Positions 9,001 to 19,223 of a stretch of 64,000 bases of DNA are shown in pieces. Under the pieces are notes generated by a model. It was not told the origin of the DNA. It worked only from the letters and a program-made list of their open reading frames with translations, and did not search any database. Origin of the DNA: Cohaesibacter haloalkalitolerans (GTDB lineage Bacteria; Pseudomonadota; Alphaproteobacteria; Rhizobiales; Cohaesibacteraceae). The first letter of the stretch is position 1; each line of letters starts with the position of its first letter. A program made the position numbers and the translations under genes. The stretch lies in assembly GCF_003574655.1 (NCBI RefSeq), contig NZ_QNUM01000003.1, positions 558,001 to 622,000 of the forward strand, given 5' to 3'.

Positions 9001-10467
9001 TCAACTGATTGTCGTCTTGATGAGCTGGCCATCGCGCTGGATCTCCAGCCGCCACAAACGGAAGTCCTGTTTGGAAAGCGTTTGCAGATCCCGCGTGTTG
9101 CGCACAGCCTGCCCATTCACCTTTCGAATGATGTCGCCCATCTTAAGGCCAAGACGCTCCGCTGTCGTGCCATTTCTGATGTCGGAGACCACAACGCCTT
9201 TCAAACCGCTGTCTACCCCCAGTTCCTGCGCAACAGCAGGGGAAAGATTGAGCACGGTGGCACCATCAAAGGGTGAATAGCCCTCGATATAGCGCTGATC
9301 CCGAGGCGGTTTCTCCGGAGCGGCTTCAGCGCGAATCTTGAGCGTGCTGGCCTTGCCGTGACGCGAGATGTCCAGATTGACCGTCGAGCCGATCGGAGTG
9401 GTGGCAAACCGGTAGCCAAACGCATCAGGGCTGTCGACATCCTTGCCGTTGACCTTGAGGATCAGGTCGCCGATCTCAAGGCCTGCAGCCTTGGCCGGGC
9501 TGTCATCAAACACCTCGGTGACCAGCACCCCTTGCGGCCGATCTAGCCCAAGGCCATTGGCAATGTCGGCACTGACCATCTGCAGACTGCCGCCGAACCA
9601 TGCCCGTTCAACCTTGTTGCCGGAAATGGCCGCTTCCGCGACAAGCCGGACCATGTTGGCCGGAATGGCAAAGCCGATACCGTTGGAGCCACCCGAGCGG
9701 GTGTAGATCGAGCTGTTGATGCCGACCAGCTTGCCCTGCATGTTGACAAGGGCACCACCAGAGTTACCCGGGTTGATGGCAGCATCGGTCTGCACGAAAT
9801 AGCTGTAATCGGAAGCGCCGACCTGCGTGCGGGCGACGGCCGATACGATACCGCTGGTCACAGTCTGACCAACGCCGAACGGGTTGCCGATGGCCAGCAC
9901 GAGATCACCCACCTCGGTGTCATCCGAGTTGGCAAATTCCAGATGCGGCAGGTCTCCCTTGAGGTCACGGACCTTGAGGATCGCAAGATCGGTCCGCTCG
10001 TCATCAAGCACCACGTCGGCTTCGAACTCGGTCCGGTCCGCCAGCGCGACCTTCACTTCTGTTGCGCCGTCAATCACATGGTGGTTGGTGACGATCACAC
10101 CGGTATGATCAACAATCACACCGGAACCGAGCGACCGCTCGACACGTTCCCGTGGTGCTCCGAAACCGCCCCGACCGAAAAACTGTTCAAAGAACGGATC
10201 GTTGAAAAAGGGAGAGCGGTTTTGGGTCACCACCTTGCGGGTGGCATAGACATTGACCACGGCAGGGGCGGCCTGTTTGACCAGCGGCGAGAAGCTGAGC
10301 TGCATTTCGACCTTGCTGGCCGGAACACGTTCAACCGCCTCGGTGACCTTGGCTGGCGGAGCGGTACCAGCAGCACTGGAGGACGGCACGAAATCGCGCG
10401 CCAGATATCCCCCACCGGCTGCCACCAACAAAACGGCGAGAGCGGCAAACTCTTTTCGCAAAAACAT
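9001..10467 (-). CDS. Do-like serine endoprotease (DegP/DegQ/MucD family)
   Basis: A 488-residue periplasmic HtrA protease that degrades or refolds damaged envelope proteins. Residues 1-27 form a signal peptide or anchor. The trypsin-like domain shows the complete triad: His in TNHHVIDGA, Asp in DERTDLAILKV, Ser in NPGNSGGALVN. Two PDZ domains follow (GVLVTEVFDDSPAKAAGL and GVVVSDIRNGTTAERLGL regions). The stop codon lies 7 nt before rarA, making this the probable first gene of the rarA-crcB-ATP12 run. No transmembrane segment exists after the N-terminus. DegP versus DegQ assignment cannot be settled. Confidence 0.93.
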   Translation of the reverse strand: MFLRKEFAALAVLLVAAGGGYLARDFVPSSSAAGTAPPAKVTEAVERVPASKVEMQLSFSPLVKQAAPAVVNVYATRKVVTQNRSPFFNDPFFEQFFGRGGFGAPRERVERSLGSGVIVDHTGVIVTNHHVIDGATEVKVALADRTEFEADVVLDDERTDLAILKVRDLKGDLPHLEFANSDDTEVGDLVLAIGNPFGVGQTVTSGIVSAVARTQVGASDYSYFVQTDAAINPGNSGGALVNMQGKLVGINSSIYTRSGGSNGIGFAIPANMVRLVAEAAISGNKVERAWFGGSLQMVSADIANGLGLDRPQGVLVTEVFDDSPAKAAGLEIGDLILKVNGKDVDSPDAFGYRFATTPIGSTVNLDISRHGKASTLKIRAEAAPEKPPRDQRYIEGYSPFDGATVLNLSPAVAQELGVDSGLKGVVVSDIRNGTTAERLGLKMGDIIRKVNGQAVRNTRDLQTLSKQDFRLWRLEIQRDGQLIKTTIS

Positions 10468-10601
10468 CGTGACACCTCTTCTCTTTCAGGATTCGGACTT
10501 TCATATGCCTGAAGACATAAAATCTACCCGAAAAGGTAAGATCAAGTGCGGGCAGAATTAAGATACACGCCACACCTTTGTCTTTCATTGCCAAGATTTA
10601 A

Positions 10602-11132
10602 TCAAACAGGGTGATCCCCTGTGCCTGAAGTCCTCAGTTTGTTGACAACATTCATCAGCCCTCGGGCACCCAGAATGAGCCAGATGCCAATGGCAAATCT
10701 CAACAGCGGAGAGATGGACCTAAAAAGAACAGTCTGCGGATCGCCAAGGATGGAACTGGGGAACCCTGCAACGACAATGCCATAAATTGGGCTGAGCAAT
10801 GAAAGGAACGCTGGAATTGCAAAATACAACCCCAAACAAACGAACAGAACAGTTTGAATGTCCCCAATTGTCGGCACAGCTTCTTCATCGCTGCTTTTGA
10901 CCTCCCCCGGCGTCATGATCCGGACGACAGACAAGGGCCTGAGACAAAGAAAACCGCCTACAGCGAATTTAACAAGGGCAACCAGAAGGAAAACAAACCC
11001 GGCCCAGAATGCAATACCACTGCCTCCCTTCAGGTAGGCAGCCGGCAGCAGGAGCGTCATCTCCCAGTTTGACAACAGCCAGACAAGCCCGGCCAATCGA
11101 ACAAACAAAGCCACCATCTGTACTCTGGACAT
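10602..11132 (-). CDS. Hypothetical four-helix membrane protein
   Basis: A 176-residue protein I do not recognise. Hydrophobic segments at about residues 5-25, 36-64, 93-120 and 136-156 suggest four membrane helices, with a charged cytoplasmic or periplasmic loop (TPGEVKSSDEEAVPTIGD) near 73-90. The start has a strong GGAAGGGAG site. It lies between the ribosomal cluster terminator and the Do-like protease, with 131 and 134 nt gaps, so it is probably its own transcription unit. The reading frame, ribosome site and hydrophobic pattern support a real gene, but no function can be offered. Confidence 0.7.
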   Translation of the reverse strand: MSRVQMVALFVRLAGLVWLLSNWEMTLLLPAAYLKGGSGIAFWAGFVFLLVALVKFAVGGFLCLRPLSVVRIMTPGEVKSSDEEAVPTIGDIQTVLFVCLGLYFAIPAFLSLLSPIYGIVVAGFPSSILGDPQTVLFRSISPLLRFAIGIWLILGARGLMNVVNKLRTSGTGDHPV

Positions 11133-11207
11133 TCCGAGCTCCCTTCCTGTCTTGCCCCTGACAACTTTTAGAATGCCCCTGCGCCCCAGACAACCCGCTT
11201 AAGCACA

Positions 11208-11239
11208 AATACAAAAAAGGGCGGCACGGAGCCACCCTT
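11208..11239 (-). terminator. Terminator after rplQ (end of the ribosomal supercluster)
   Basis: On the minus strand a 9-bp stem (11239-11231 with 11225-11217, one G-U pair) and 5-nt loop is followed by TTTTGTATTT, 25 nt after the rplQ stop. Confidence 0.85.
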
Positions 11240-11263
11240 TTAATTGCAAAGACTGCATAAAGC

Positions 11264-11683
11264 TTATGCTGCGTCTTCTACGTCTACTTCTGCGGTAGGA
11301 CCGGAATCCGTGCCGCGCGCTGCGGGGTCACGATCAACCAGTTCGATAACAGCCATAGGAGCGTTATCGCCATAGCGGAAGCCGGCCTTGAGAACGCGGG
11401 TGTAGCCACCGCTGCGTTCGGTATAACGTGGGCCAAGCGTTTCGAACAGCTTTGCGACCATGTCTTTGTCGCGGATCTGAGCGATTGCCTGGCGACGAGC
11501 GTGAAGATCGCCACGTTTAGCCAGAGTGATAAGTTTTTCTGCGATCGGCTTCAATTCTTTAGCCTTGGGCAGAGTGGTTACAATTTGCTCATGCTTGATC
11601 AAAGCTGCGGCCATGTTGGCGAACATTGCTTTGCGATGAGAAGCGGTGCGATTGAGCTTGCGACCTGATTTGCCGTGGCGCAT
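11264..11683 (-). CDS. rplQ: 50S ribosomal protein L17
   Basis: A 139-residue L17. The start [20 protein letters not shown] is diagnostic; the [23 protein letters not shown]-type segment lies in the C half (about 88-110), followed by an acidic, poorly conserved tail (residues 120-139) common in alphaproteobacterial L17. A strong AAGGAGAGG site precedes the ATG. Last gene of the alpha operon, 44 nt after rpoA, and followed by a clear terminator. Confidence 0.98.
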   Translation of the reverse strand: MRHGKSGRKLNRTASHRKAMFANMAAALIKHEQIVTTLPKAKELKPIAEKLITLAKRGDLHARRQAIAQIRDKDMVAKLFETLGPRYTERSGGYTRVLKAGFRYGDNAPMAVIELVDRDPAARGTDSGPTAEVDVEDAA

Positions 11684-11727
11684 TGCCCTCTCCTTTTCAC
11701 TATCCGACGGTTACAAACCGCTGGTGA

Positions 11728-12744
11728 TTAATACTGATCTTCGTAGCGCTTTGCGAGATCGTCGATATTTTCAGGCGGCCAGGCCTGAACTTCCATGCCA
11801 AGATGCAGACCCATCTGAGCAAGGACTTCCTTGATCTCGTTAAGCGACTTGCGCCCAAAGTTCGGAGTGCGAAGCATTTCCGCTTCCGTCTTCTGGATAA
11901 GATCGCCGATGTAAACAATGTTGTCGTTTTTCAGGCAGTTTGCAGAACGGACAGACAATTCCAACTCGTCCACTTTCTTGAGAAGTGCCGGGTTGAAAGC
12001 CAGCTCCTGGGTCTGTTCCTGAACAACTTCCTTCTCTGGCTCTTCGAAATTGACGAAGATAGACAGCTGGTCCTGCAGAATGCGGGCTGCATAGGCAACT
12101 GCATCTTCAGGCTTTACCGAGCCATCGGTTTCGATCGTCATCGTCAGCTTGTCAAAGTCGAGGTCCTGACCCTGACGGGTGTTCTCGACATTGTAGGCAA
12201 CGCGTTTGACCGGAGAATAGAGGCTGTCAACCGGAATAAGACCGATCGGAGCATCGTCTGGGCGGTTCTGTGTCGCAGTCACATAGCCCTTACCGCTATC
12301 AACGGTAAATTCCATGCGCAATTCTGCACCCACGTCGAGCGTGCAAAGAGCCAGCTCAGGGTTCAGAATCTCGACGTCCCCGACAACCTGAATGTCGCCA
12401 GCCCGAACAACACCCGGTCCTTCCTTGCGGAGAACCATGCGTTTCGGACCTTCCCCTTCCATGCGCAGAGCGATTTCCTTGACGTTCAGGATCAGATCCG
12501 TCACGTCTTCGCGAACACCTGCGATAGAGGAGAATTCATGCAACACACCATCAATCTGGATGGAGGTTACGGCTGCACCCTGCAAGGATGATAGCAGAAC
12601 ACGACGCAGGGCATTGCCCAAAGTCATGCCAAAGCCACGTTCCAGAGGCTCGGCAACCACTTTGGCGACACGCAATTCGTCGTCACCAGGGGTGATTTCG
12701 AGTTTGGTTGGCTTGATGAGTTCCTGCCAGTTTTTCTGAATCAC
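11728..12744 (-). CDS. rpoA: RNA polymerase alpha subunit
   Basis: A 338-residue alpha subunit. The N-terminal assembly domain has [20 protein letters not shown] and [14 protein letters not shown]; the C-terminal domain (from about residue 245) has the helix-hairpin-helix [16 protein letters not shown], with the DNA- and activator-contact arginine, and [13 protein letters not shown] linker rich in Glu ([11 protein letters not shown]) separates them. The start codon is GTG at 12744, with a GGGTTGAGA site, and gives the family's usual N-terminus. It lies between rpsK and rplQ in the alpha operon; note that rpsD is absent from this operon, as is usual in alphaproteobacteria. Confidence 0.98.
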   Translation of the reverse strand: MIQKNWQELIKPTKLEITPGDDELRVAKVVAEPLERGFGMTLGNALRRVLLSSLQGAAVTSIQIDGVLHEFSSIAGVREDVTDLILNVKEIALRMEGEGPKRMVLRKEGPGVVRAGDIQVVGDVEILNPELALCTLDVGAELRMEFTVDSGKGYVTATQNRPDDAPIGLIPVDSLYSPVKRVAYNVENTRQGQDLDFDKLTMTIETDGSVKPEDAVAYAARILQDQLSIFVNFEEPEKEVVQEQTQELAFNPALLKKVDELELSVRSANCLKNDNIVYIGDLIQKTEAEMLRTPNFGRKSLNEIKEVLAQMGLHLGMEVQAWPPENIDDLAKRYEDQY

Positions 12745-12819
12745 GTCTCAACCCTTTCTTGTTTCGGGGCGACACCCCGCAATAACCTGCTTGAGGATTG
12801 CAGGGAACCTGAATTTCAA

Positions 12820-13209
12820 TTAGACGCGACGACGCTTGCGCGGACGACAACCATTGTGCGGGATTGGGGAAACGTCACGGATAGACGTAATGGTAAAGCC
12901 AATCGACTGCAGAGCACGCAGAGCAGATTCACGACCTGAACCAGGACCGCGAACTTCAACTTCAAGCGTTTTCATGCCGTGTTCAGCGGCTTTCTTACCT
13001 GCATCTTCACCAGCCATCTGTGCGGCAAACGGGGTGGACTTACGAGAGCCCTTGAAACCCATTGTACCAGCTGAAGACCAGGAAATCGTATTGCCCTGAG
13101 CATCAGAGATGGTGATCATGGTGTTGTTGAAGGTTGAATTCACATGCGCTACGCCAGACGTAATATTCTTACGTTCGCGGCGTTTAATGCGCGAGGCATC
13201 TTTTGCCAT
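12820..13209 (-). CDS. rpsK: 30S ribosomal protein S11
   Basis: A 129-residue S11, part of the 30S platform near the mRNA exit. Family signatures include [22 protein letters not shown] near the N-terminus and the C-terminal [18 protein letters not shown]. Length and ends match bacterial S11. GAGGT precedes the ATG by 6 nt. It is 54 nt after rpsM and 75 nt before rpoA. Confidence 0.98.
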   Translation of the reverse strand: MAKDASRIKRRERKNITSGVAHVNSTFNNTMITISDAQGNTISWSSAGTMGFKGSRKSTPFAAQMAGEDAGKKAAEHGMKTLEVEVRGPGSGRESALRALQSIGFTITSIRDVSPIPHNGCRPRKRRRV

Positions 13210-13263
13210 ATTTTACCTCGATCTCTTCGCCGCCGTGATCCCAGCGGCTCCACCGGACGTGGA

Positions 13264-13632
13264 TTATTTCTTCTTACCAGCGATCGCTTTAGCAGGACCC
13301 TTGCGGGTGCGAGCGTTGGTGTGGGTGCGCTGACCGCGAACAGGCAGGCCACGACGGTGGCGAAGGCCACGGTAGCAAGCCAGATCCATGAGACGCTTGA
13401 TGTTCATGGACGTCTGACGACGCAGGTCACCTTCCACGGTGTAACCGGCATCGATCACTTCGCGGATTTTCAGGACTTCAGCGTCAGACAGTTCGTTGAC
13501 ACGACGCTCAGGAGCAATGTTGACCTGTTCAACAATTTCCTTAGCGAATTTCGGGCCAATCCCATGGATATATTGAAGCGCGATGATGACGCGCTTGTTC
13601 GTCGGTATATTGACGCCAGCAATACGGGCCAC
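13264..13632 (-). CDS. rpsM: 30S ribosomal protein S13
   Basis: A 122-residue S13 of the 30S head that contacts P-site tRNA and forms the B1 bridges. It begins [20 protein letters not shown] with a GTG start at 13632 behind a GAGGAGA site, and ends in the basic tail [13 protein letters not shown]. The [23 protein letters not shown]-type motif lies near residue 90. It is the first gene of the alpha operon proper, separated from adk by a 431-nt gap that contains an RNA-like hairpin. Confidence 0.98.
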   Translation of the reverse strand: MARIAGVNIPTNKRVIIALQYIHGIGPKFAKEIVEQVNIAPERRVNELSDAEVLKIREVIDAGYTVEGDLRRQTSMNIKRLMDLACYRGLRHRRGLPVRGQRTHTNARTRKGPAKAIAGKKK

Positions 13633-14063
13633 GTCTTATCTCCTCGTAGCAGCGGTGCAGATCCCTGCAGTGCTGCAGACTATAAGGCATCCCCTCCCCA
13701 TCCTTAGTCCGAAGACTTAATGGTAGGAGACAGTTTTCTTCATTGTTGGTCTGAAACCTTCTTCTGACCCGAGGGAACCCGGGTTCGCAGTTTCAGACTA
13801 GTGTGCGCCTGACTTCAGAACGCAAAAATGGGTTCGCAAGCAAGAGCCTCCGAACACCGCCACGTAACAATACGTGAATAGCGCCGGTTAGTACCGGATT
13901 CAACGGAAGAGAGTCAACCTCTAAACACAGGAAATGCGACAAATTGGTTGACTTTTCCGAAAATCTTCCCCCACAAACCCGAACCGATGATCAGGATCAG
14001 GCAAATCCGGGAGAAAGGACAGCTCCGCTCGAACCACAAAATCCGGGCGGGCAAAACTCAGTA
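13633..14063 (-). promoter_or_regulatory. 431-nt gap adk-rpsM with structured leader
   Basis: No coding frame is supported here. A 9-bp perfect inverted repeat (13749-13757 with 13790-13798, GTCTGAAAC and GTTTCAGAC) encloses a smaller ACCCG/CGGGT pairing, about 120-165 nt upstream of rpsM. The gap is far larger than others in the cluster, so it probably holds a separate promoter and leader for rpsM-rpsK-rpoA-rplQ. Which ribosomal protein, if any, binds it cannot be told. Confidence 0.45.
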
Positions 14064-14633
14064 TCAGGAAAGAGCTTCCTTGATGGAAGCAGCAACGGCA
14101 TCGATATCCTGCATGCCGTCGACGGTCTTGAGAAGACCGGTCTTGCCATAATAGGCAATCAGCGGAGCAGTCTGCTCACGATAGACAGCCAGACGCTTCT
14201 TCAGCGACTCGGCGTTGTCATCGGCGCGTGCACCACCAACGGTCTCGGAAGCCCGTTTTTCGATGCGAGACAGAAGGATCCCCTCGTCTACGCTGATTTC
14301 GACAACGGCATCAAGCTTGAGAGCCTTTTCCTCAAGCAGCTTGTCCAGAGCTTCAGCCTGGGCAATCGTGCGCGGGAAACCATCAAGGATGAAGCCATTG
14401 CCACAGTCTGCCTGATCGATACGATCAGAAATGATGGCACAAACGATGTCGTCGGAAACGAGTTCACCGCGTTCCAGAATCTGTTCGACCTGAAGGCCGA
14501 CCGGGGTCTTTGCAGCAACTGCTGCTCGCAGCATTTCACCGGTAGACAGCTGACGAATGTCAAAATCCTTCACCAAACGTTCAGCCTGCGTTCCCTTGCC
14601 TGCGCCCGGAGGCCCCAGCAGAATCAATCTCAT
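14064..14633 (-). CDS. adk: Adenylate kinase (short form)
   Basis: A 189-residue adenylate kinase that interconverts ATP plus AMP and two ADP. The P-loop GPPGAGKGTQAERL is at residues 7-20, the AMP-binding helix LSTGEMLRAAV near 35, the FILDGFPRT motif near 82 and RIEKRASE near 125. The length and the absence of a zinc-ribbon LID insert mark the short-LID class. It overlaps the secY stop by 4 nt (ATGA), the common secY-adk coupling. Confidence 0.97.
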   Translation of the reverse strand: MRLILLGPPGAGKGTQAERLVKDFDIRQLSTGEMLRAAVAAKTPVGLQVEQILERGELVSDDIVCAIISDRIDQADCGNGFILDGFPRTIAQAEALDKLLEEKALKLDAVVEISVDEGILLSRIEKRASETVGGARADDNAESLKKRLAVYREQTAPLIAYYGKTGLLKTVDGMQDIDAVAASIKEALS

Positions 14634-15967
14634 CGACGTTTTCCTCTTAGCTTCGATTTCTTGACCAGCCCCTCATATTGCTGGGCCAGCAAATGTCCCT
14701 GGATCTGGGAAACCGTATCCATGGTTACGCTGACCACAATCAACAGGGAGGTGCCCCCGAAGTAGAATGGAACGCCAGTTGCGGAGATAAGAAACTCGGG
14801 CAAGAGACAGACGAGAACCAGATAAATGGCACCGATCACAGAAATACGTGTCAGGATCTTGTCAATATACTCTGCAGTCCGCTGCCCGGGACGAATACCC
14901 GGAATAAAACCGCCATGCTTCTTCAGGTTATCCGCAGTATCCTGCGGGTTGAACACAATGGCTGTGTAGAAGAAAACGAAGAAGACAATCAAGGCCGCAT
15001 AAAGCAGCATATACAGAGGTTGACCATGCCCCAGCAGCGCAGTCACCGTGTTGAGCCAGTCAGGCCCAGAGCCGTCGCGGGAAATGAAGTTCACCACGGT
15101 GGTCGGCAACAGCAGCAGGGAAGAGGCAAAGATCGGCGGGATAACACCAGACGTGTTCAGCTTCAGCGGCAGATGCGAGCTGTCGCCCTGGAACATCTTG
15201 TTGCCAACCTGACGCTTCGGATACTGGATGATCAGGCGGCGCTGCGCCCGTTCCATGAACACGATAAAGGCAATCACCAGAGCAGCAACAGCAATCACGC
15301 CGAGGATAACGGCGGTGGACAGCGTGCCCTGACGGCCAAGTTCAAGGGTATGGGCAACTGCCGTCGGCAGGTTGGCCACGATACCGGAGAAAATGATGAG
15401 GGAAATACCGTTACCGATGCCGCGCGCAGTGATCTGCTCACCAATCCACATCATGAACATGGTGCCGCCAACGAGCGTCAGGACAGTCGAGAAACGGAAG
15501 AACAGACCCGGATCCAGAACGATGTTGGATGACCCCTCAAGCCCGACGCTGATGCCATAGGCCTGCAGCGTGGCAAGGATCACCGTACCGTAGCGGGTAT
15601 ACTGGTTGATGGTCTTCTGACCACGTGCCCCATCCTTTTTCAGCTGTTCCAGTGTCGGAGACACGGTCGTCATCAGCTGAATGATAATGGAAGCAGAAAT
15701 ATAGGGCATGATCCCGAGCGCAAAGATCGCCATACGGCCGACCGCACCACCGGAGAACATGTTGAACAGGCCCAGAATGCCATTCTGGTGGCTGCTGAAA
15801 GCGTTGGCCAGGGCTTCAGGGTTGATCCCCGGAAGCGGAATATATGTGCCAAGGCGGTAAACCAACAATGCACCCAACGTGAACCAGATGCGTTTCTTGA
15901 GTTCCTCTGCCTTTGCAAAGGCGCCAAAATTAATATTGGCGGCGAGTTGTTCTGCTGCCGAAGCCAT
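14630..15967 (-). CDS. secY: Preprotein translocase channel subunit SecY
   Basis: A 445-residue inner-membrane protein with ten hydrophobic segments, the central channel of the Sec translocon. The N-terminus ASAAEQLAANINFGAFAKAE leads into the first helix; the LPGINPEAL, MPYISASIIIQL, ERAQRRLIIQYPKRQVG (cytosolic C4 loop) and GGFIPGIRPG (C5) segments are typical. Length is as usual. GGAG precedes the ATG. It follows rplO by 140 nt and is coupled to adk. SecE is encoded separately at 42.4-42.6 kb. Confidence 0.98.
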   Translation of the reverse strand: MASAAEQLAANINFGAFAKAEELKKRIWFTLGALLVYRLGTYIPLPGINPEALANAFSSHQNGILGLFNMFSGGAVGRMAIFALGIMPYISASIIIQLMTTVSPTLEQLKKDGARGQKTINQYTRYGTVILATLQAYGISVGLEGSSNIVLDPGLFFRFSTVLTLVGGTMFMMWIGEQITARGIGNGISLIIFSGIVANLPTAVAHTLELGRQGTLSTAVILGVIAVAALVIAFIVFMERAQRRLIIQYPKRQVGNKMFQGDSSHLPLKLNTSGVIPPIFASSLLLLPTTVVNFISRDGSGPDWLNTVTALLGHGQPLYMLLYAALIVFFVFFYTAIVFNPQDTADNLKKHGGFIPGIRPGQRTAEYIDKILTRISVIGAIYLVLVCLLPEFLISATGVPFYFGGTSLLIVVSVTMDTVSQIQGHLLAQQYEGLVKKSKLRGKRR

Positions 15968-16107
15968 TCTCTACTCCGCTATAGCGCTCACTTAACAGTT
16001 CGATAAGCATTAAATATAAGGGCGCCAAAACAAATGTATAGGGTGTGACGGGAATCGCTTCCCATCACTACCCTTAAAGCAAAAGAAGGCTCAGATGAGC
16101 CCCCTTC

Positions 16108-16575
16108 TTATTCTTCTTCACCGATGATCTTGACAGATCCACCAGCTTTTTCAACAGCAGCGATTGCGGCCTTGGAAGCGCCTTCGATCTCGAAGGCAAC
16201 CTTGGCAGTCAATTCACCGTCGCTCAGCAGGCGAACACCATCAAGCAGGCGACGTACGACACCGGCTGCCTTGAGTGCTGCGACAGTAACCGGAGCCGAA
16301 GCATCCAGTTTGCCCGCATCAATAGCCTGCTGCACGCGACCAACAGAAACGGTATTGAAGTTTTTCGCGAAGATGTTGTTAAAGCCGCGCTTCGGAAGAC
16401 GACGATGCAATGGCATCTGACCACCTTCGAAGCCCTTGATAGCAACACCAGAGCGAGACTTCTGACCTTTGACACCGCGACCACCGGTTTTACCGAGGCC
16501 GGAGCCGATGCCGCGACCAACGCGCTTACGATATTGGGTAGCGCCGTCGTTATCGCGAATTTCGTTGAGTTTCAT
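16108..16575 (-). CDS. rplO: 50S ribosomal protein L15
   Basis: A 155-residue L15. The glycine- and arginine-rich N half ([20 protein letters not shown], then GQKSRSG and [17 protein letters not shown]) is characteristic; the C-terminal domain ends in an [14 protein letters not shown]-type tail. It starts 17 nt after rpmD and is followed by secY, the standard spc order. Confidence 0.98.
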   Translation of the reverse strand: MKLNEIRDNDGATQYRKRVGRGIGSGLGKTGGRGVKGQKSRSGVAIKGFEGGQMPLHRRLPKRGFNNIFAKNFNTVSVGRVQQAIDAGKLDASAPVTVAALKAAGVVRRLLDGVRLLSDGELTAKVAFEIEGASKAAIAAVEKAGGSVKIIGEEE

Positions 16576-16592
16576 TATACTCTCCCGCCCTC

Positions 16593-16790
16593 TTAGGCCT
16601 CGTCCACAACGCGAACGAGATGAGGGATCTTAGCGATCATGCCGCGAACTTCAGGAGTGTCCTGCAGGGTACGACGACGATGCAATTTGTTAAGGCCAAG
16701 ACCGATCAGCGTAGCCTGCTGGTCTTTTGGCCGACGCAAAGGGCTGCCGATCTGTTCAACAGTTACGGTGCCCTGTTCCTTGTTTGCCAT
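16593..16790 (-). CDS. rpmD: 50S ribosomal protein L30
   Basis: A 65-residue L30. [20 protein letters not shown] and the [17 protein letters not shown] segment match bacterial L30, which is absent from some bacterial lineages but usual in alphaproteobacteria. Located 47 nt after rpsE and 17 nt before rplO. Confidence 0.97.
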   Translation of the reverse strand: MANKEQGTVTVEQIGSPLRRPKDQQATLIGLGLNKLHRRRTLQDTPEVRGMIAKIPHLVRVVDEA

Positions 16791-16837
16791 TGTCCGGCTC
16801 CTCTTTAATCTAGAGATGTAAGGATCACTCCGCCAGC

Positions 16838-17386
16838 TTAGCTGTCGGAGCGGCCCCCATCAGAGACGCGACGACGAGCCTGGAGCGTAGACACCTTCAG
16901 ACCACGGCGAGCAGCAACACCACGAGGGCTGTCTTCTGCCAGAAGCGCATCGAAGGTAGCACGAACCATGTTATACGGGTTGGAGGTACCAACAGACTTT
17001 GCAACCACGTCCTGAACACCAAGTGTTTCGAACACGGCACGCATTGGACCACCCGCGATGATACCAGTACCAGCAGGAGCGGCACGCAGCATGACTTTAC
17101 CAGCGCCATGGCGGCCGGCAACGTCATGATGAAGCGTACGACCCTCACGCAGAGGTACACGGATCATGTTCCGTTTTGCAGCGTCAGATGCCTTGCGAAT
17201 TGCTTCAGGCACTTCGCGTGCCTTGCCGTGACCAAAGCCTACGCGGCCCTTCTGGTCACCAATAACGACAAGCGCAGCGAAACCGAAGCGACGACCACCT
17301 TTTACCACTTTAGCAACGCGGTTGATGTGGACGAGTCGATCGACGAATTCGCTTTCGCGCTCTTCACGTTCAACTTTCTTGTTCAT
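16838..17386 (-). CDS. rpsE: 30S ribosomal protein S5
   Basis: A 182-residue S5. The double-stranded-RNA-binding-like N domain has [20 protein letters not shown] followed by [17 protein letters not shown]; the C domain has [18 protein letters not shown] and the [14 protein letters not shown] segment. The C-terminal tail past residue 155 is basic and longer than in E. coli (166 aa), as is common in Rhizobiales. It follows rplR by 41 nt. Confidence 0.98.
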   Translation of the reverse strand: MNKKVEREERESEFVDRLVHINRVAKVVKGGRRFGFAALVVIGDQKGRVGFGHGKAREVPEAIRKASDAAKRNMIRVPLREGRTLHHDVAGRHGAGKVMLRAAPAGTGIIAGGPMRAVFETLGVQDVVAKSVGTSNPYNMVRATFDALLAEDSPRGVAARRGLKVSTLQARRRVSDGGRSDS

Positions 17387-17427
17387 GAGCTTTCTTCTCT
17401 CGTCTGAGCAATCGGTTGCCCGACGCG

Positions 17428-17790
17428 TTAGAAATTCAATCCGCCTTCGCGCGCAGCGTCTGCGAGCGACTTAATGCGGCCATGGTAGATATATCCACCA
17501 CGATCAAAGACTACGTCCTTCACGCCGGCTGCTACTGCTCGCTCTGCGATCAGTTTGCCAACTTCAGAAGCGGCGGCTTTGTCCGCGCCGGTTTTCAGCT
17601 TCTCGCGCAGATCTTTCTCGATAGAAGAAGCGGCTACGATCGTAACCCCCTTCTCGTCGTCGATGACCTGAGCATAGATATGCTTGGAAGACCGGTTAAC
17701 ACTCAAACGCGGACGGCCGTTGGCAGCCTTTTTCAGGGCGCGACGTACACGTGCACGACGACGCTCGAACTGAGATAGTGCCTTCGCCAT
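17428..17790 (-). CDS. rplR: 50S ribosomal protein L18
   Basis: A 120-residue L18, which binds 5S rRNA together with L5. A basic N-terminus ([14 protein letters not shown]) precedes [20 protein letters not shown]; the C-terminus contains [20 protein letters not shown] and ends EGGLNF, the canonical end of bacterial L18. It is 12 nt downstream of rplF. Confidence 0.98.
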   Translation of the reverse strand: MAKALSQFERRRARVRRALKKAANGRPRLSVNRSSKHIYAQVIDDEKGVTIVAASSIEKDLREKLKTGADKAAASEVGKLIAERAVAAGVKDVVFDRGGYIYHGRIKSLADAAREGGLNF

Positions 17791-17802
17791 AGTATGTATC
17801 CG

Positions 17803-18336
17803 TTACTTCTTCTTACCTTCCTTGCGGAAGATAAATTCATCACTATATTTGACGCCTTTGCCTTTGTAGGGCTCAGGGCCACGATACTTGCGGATTTCTG
17901 CAGCAACTTGACCAACAGCCTGTTTGTCAATGCCAGTTACCACGATCTCGGTCGGCTTTGGACAAGCAACCGTGATCCCTTCGGGAACTTCATAGACAAC
18001 ATCGTGGGAAAAACCAAGAGCCAACTGAAGATCTTTGCCTTTCAGCTGAGCGCGGTAACCCACACCGTTGATATCAAGCTTCTTCTCGAAGCCTGCAGAA
18101 ACACCAGTCAGGATGTTGAGAATCTGGGTCCGGGACATGCCCCAGAGAGAGCGAGCAGTCTTGGATTTGCTGCGTGGCTCAACCAGAATTCCATCATCCG
18201 TCATTTTGGCGTCGACGTCTTCGCTAAGAACGAAGGTGAGTTCACCCTTCGGACCCTTAGCTGTGACGGTCTTGCCATCAATTGTTGCAGTGACTCCGCT
18301 AGGGACTGCAACAGGCTTTTTGCCAATACGTGACAT
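17803..18336 (-). CDS. rplF: 50S ribosomal protein L6
   Basis: A 177-residue L6, located at the base of the L7/L12 stalk. [15 protein letters not shown] is the standard start and the C-terminal [20 protein letters not shown] segment matches the conserved second domain. Two copies of the L6 fold are evident from length. It lies 140 nt after rpsH and 12 nt before rplR. Confidence 0.98.
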   Translation of the reverse strand: MSRIGKKPVAVPSGVTATIDGKTVTAKGPKGELTFVLSEDVDAKMTDDGILVEPRSKSKTARSLWGMSRTQILNILTGVSAGFEKKLDINGVGYRAQLKGKDLQLALGFSHDVVYEVPEGITVACPKPTEIVVTGIDKQAVGQVAAEIRKYRGPEPYKGKGVKYSDEFIFRKEGKKK

Positions 18337-18476
18337 AAGACTAACCTGTCCGGATCTGAGATCAGCCTGCCCAAGGTTACCGCCCTTAAAAGCAGAACTG
18401 ATCGCTTTTTAACCGTTGACCTGTTTCCGACCCAAAGGGCCGGTAACAGATCGGAGGCAACAAGGAACAAGCCGCA

Positions 18477-18875
18477 TCAGAAGACGCGGCAAAGAACCTC
18501 ACCACCAACGTTTTGCTCACGAGCGTCGTGATCGGCCATAACACCTTTCGGAGTAGACACGATCGACACGCCCAGACCGTTGTGAATGATCGGAATATTC
18601 TTGACCGATGCATACACACGACGACCAGGCTTGGACACGCGTTGGATTTCACGGATCACCGGCTCTCCATCGAAGTATTTCAGCTCGACCTCGAGTTCGG
18701 ACTTGCCGCCTTCGAATTCGACGGTGGTGTAGCCGCGGATGTACCCTTCTGCGGCCAAAACGTCAAGCACGCGCTGACGCAATTTGGATGCAGGAGTGGA
18801 AACTTTCGTTTTCTTTCGCATCTGCGCATTGCGGATGCGGGTCAACATATCCCCAAGGGGATCAGTCATTGCCAT
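18477..18875 (-). CDS. rpsH: 30S ribosomal protein S8
   Basis: A 132-residue S8, a primary 16S rRNA binder; in enterobacteria it also represses the spc operon by binding its own mRNA. The start [20 protein letters not shown] and the C-terminal [20 protein letters not shown], then GGEVLCRVF, are diagnostic. Thirteen nucleotides separate it from rpsN. Confidence 0.98.
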   Translation of the reverse strand: MAMTDPLGDMLTRIRNAQMRKKTKVSTPASKLRQRVLDVLAAEGYIRGYTTVEFEGGKSELEVELKYFDGEPVIREIQRVSKPGRRVYASVKNIPIIHNGLGVSIVSTPKGVMADHDAREQNVGGEVLCRVF

Positions 18876-18888
18876 GGGACCGCGCTCC

Positions 18889-19194
18889 TTACCAGCTCGA
18901 CTTCACAAGGCCGGGGATCTGACCCTCGTTGCCAAGTTCGCGAAGTGAAATACGGGACATCTTCAATTTGCGATAGTAGCCGCGTGGACGGCCAGTCACT
19001 TCGCAACGATTGCGGATGCGGATGGATGCGGAGTTGCGTGGAAGCTCAGCGAGTTTCAAACGAGCCTTGAACCGCTCTTCAAGAGAGAGAGACTCGTCTT
19101 TCGCCAGGGCTTTCAGCTTTGCACGTTTAGCAGAGAATTTGTCTGCCAGACGGGCACGAGCTTTGTTCTTTTCGACAGCGCTCTTTTTAGCCAT
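18889..19194 (-). CDS. rpsN: 30S ribosomal protein S14 (zinc-free type)
   Basis: A 101-residue S14 starting [16 protein letters not shown]. It lacks the CxxC pairs of zinc-binding S14 and has the long, zinc-independent form. [19 protein letters not shown] and [18 protein letters not shown] close the protein as in the family. The ATG at 19194 was chosen rather than the longer frame reaching 19296, because it gives the conserved N-terminus. Confidence 0.97.
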   Translation of the reverse strand: MAKKSAVEKNKARARLADKFSAKRAKLKALAKDESLSLEERFKARLKLAELPRNSASIRIRNRCEVTGRPRGYYRKLKMSRISLRELGNEGQIPGLVKSSW

Positions 19195-19223
19195 TACATA
19201 TTCCTCGTACTTTCCGCGGGACC

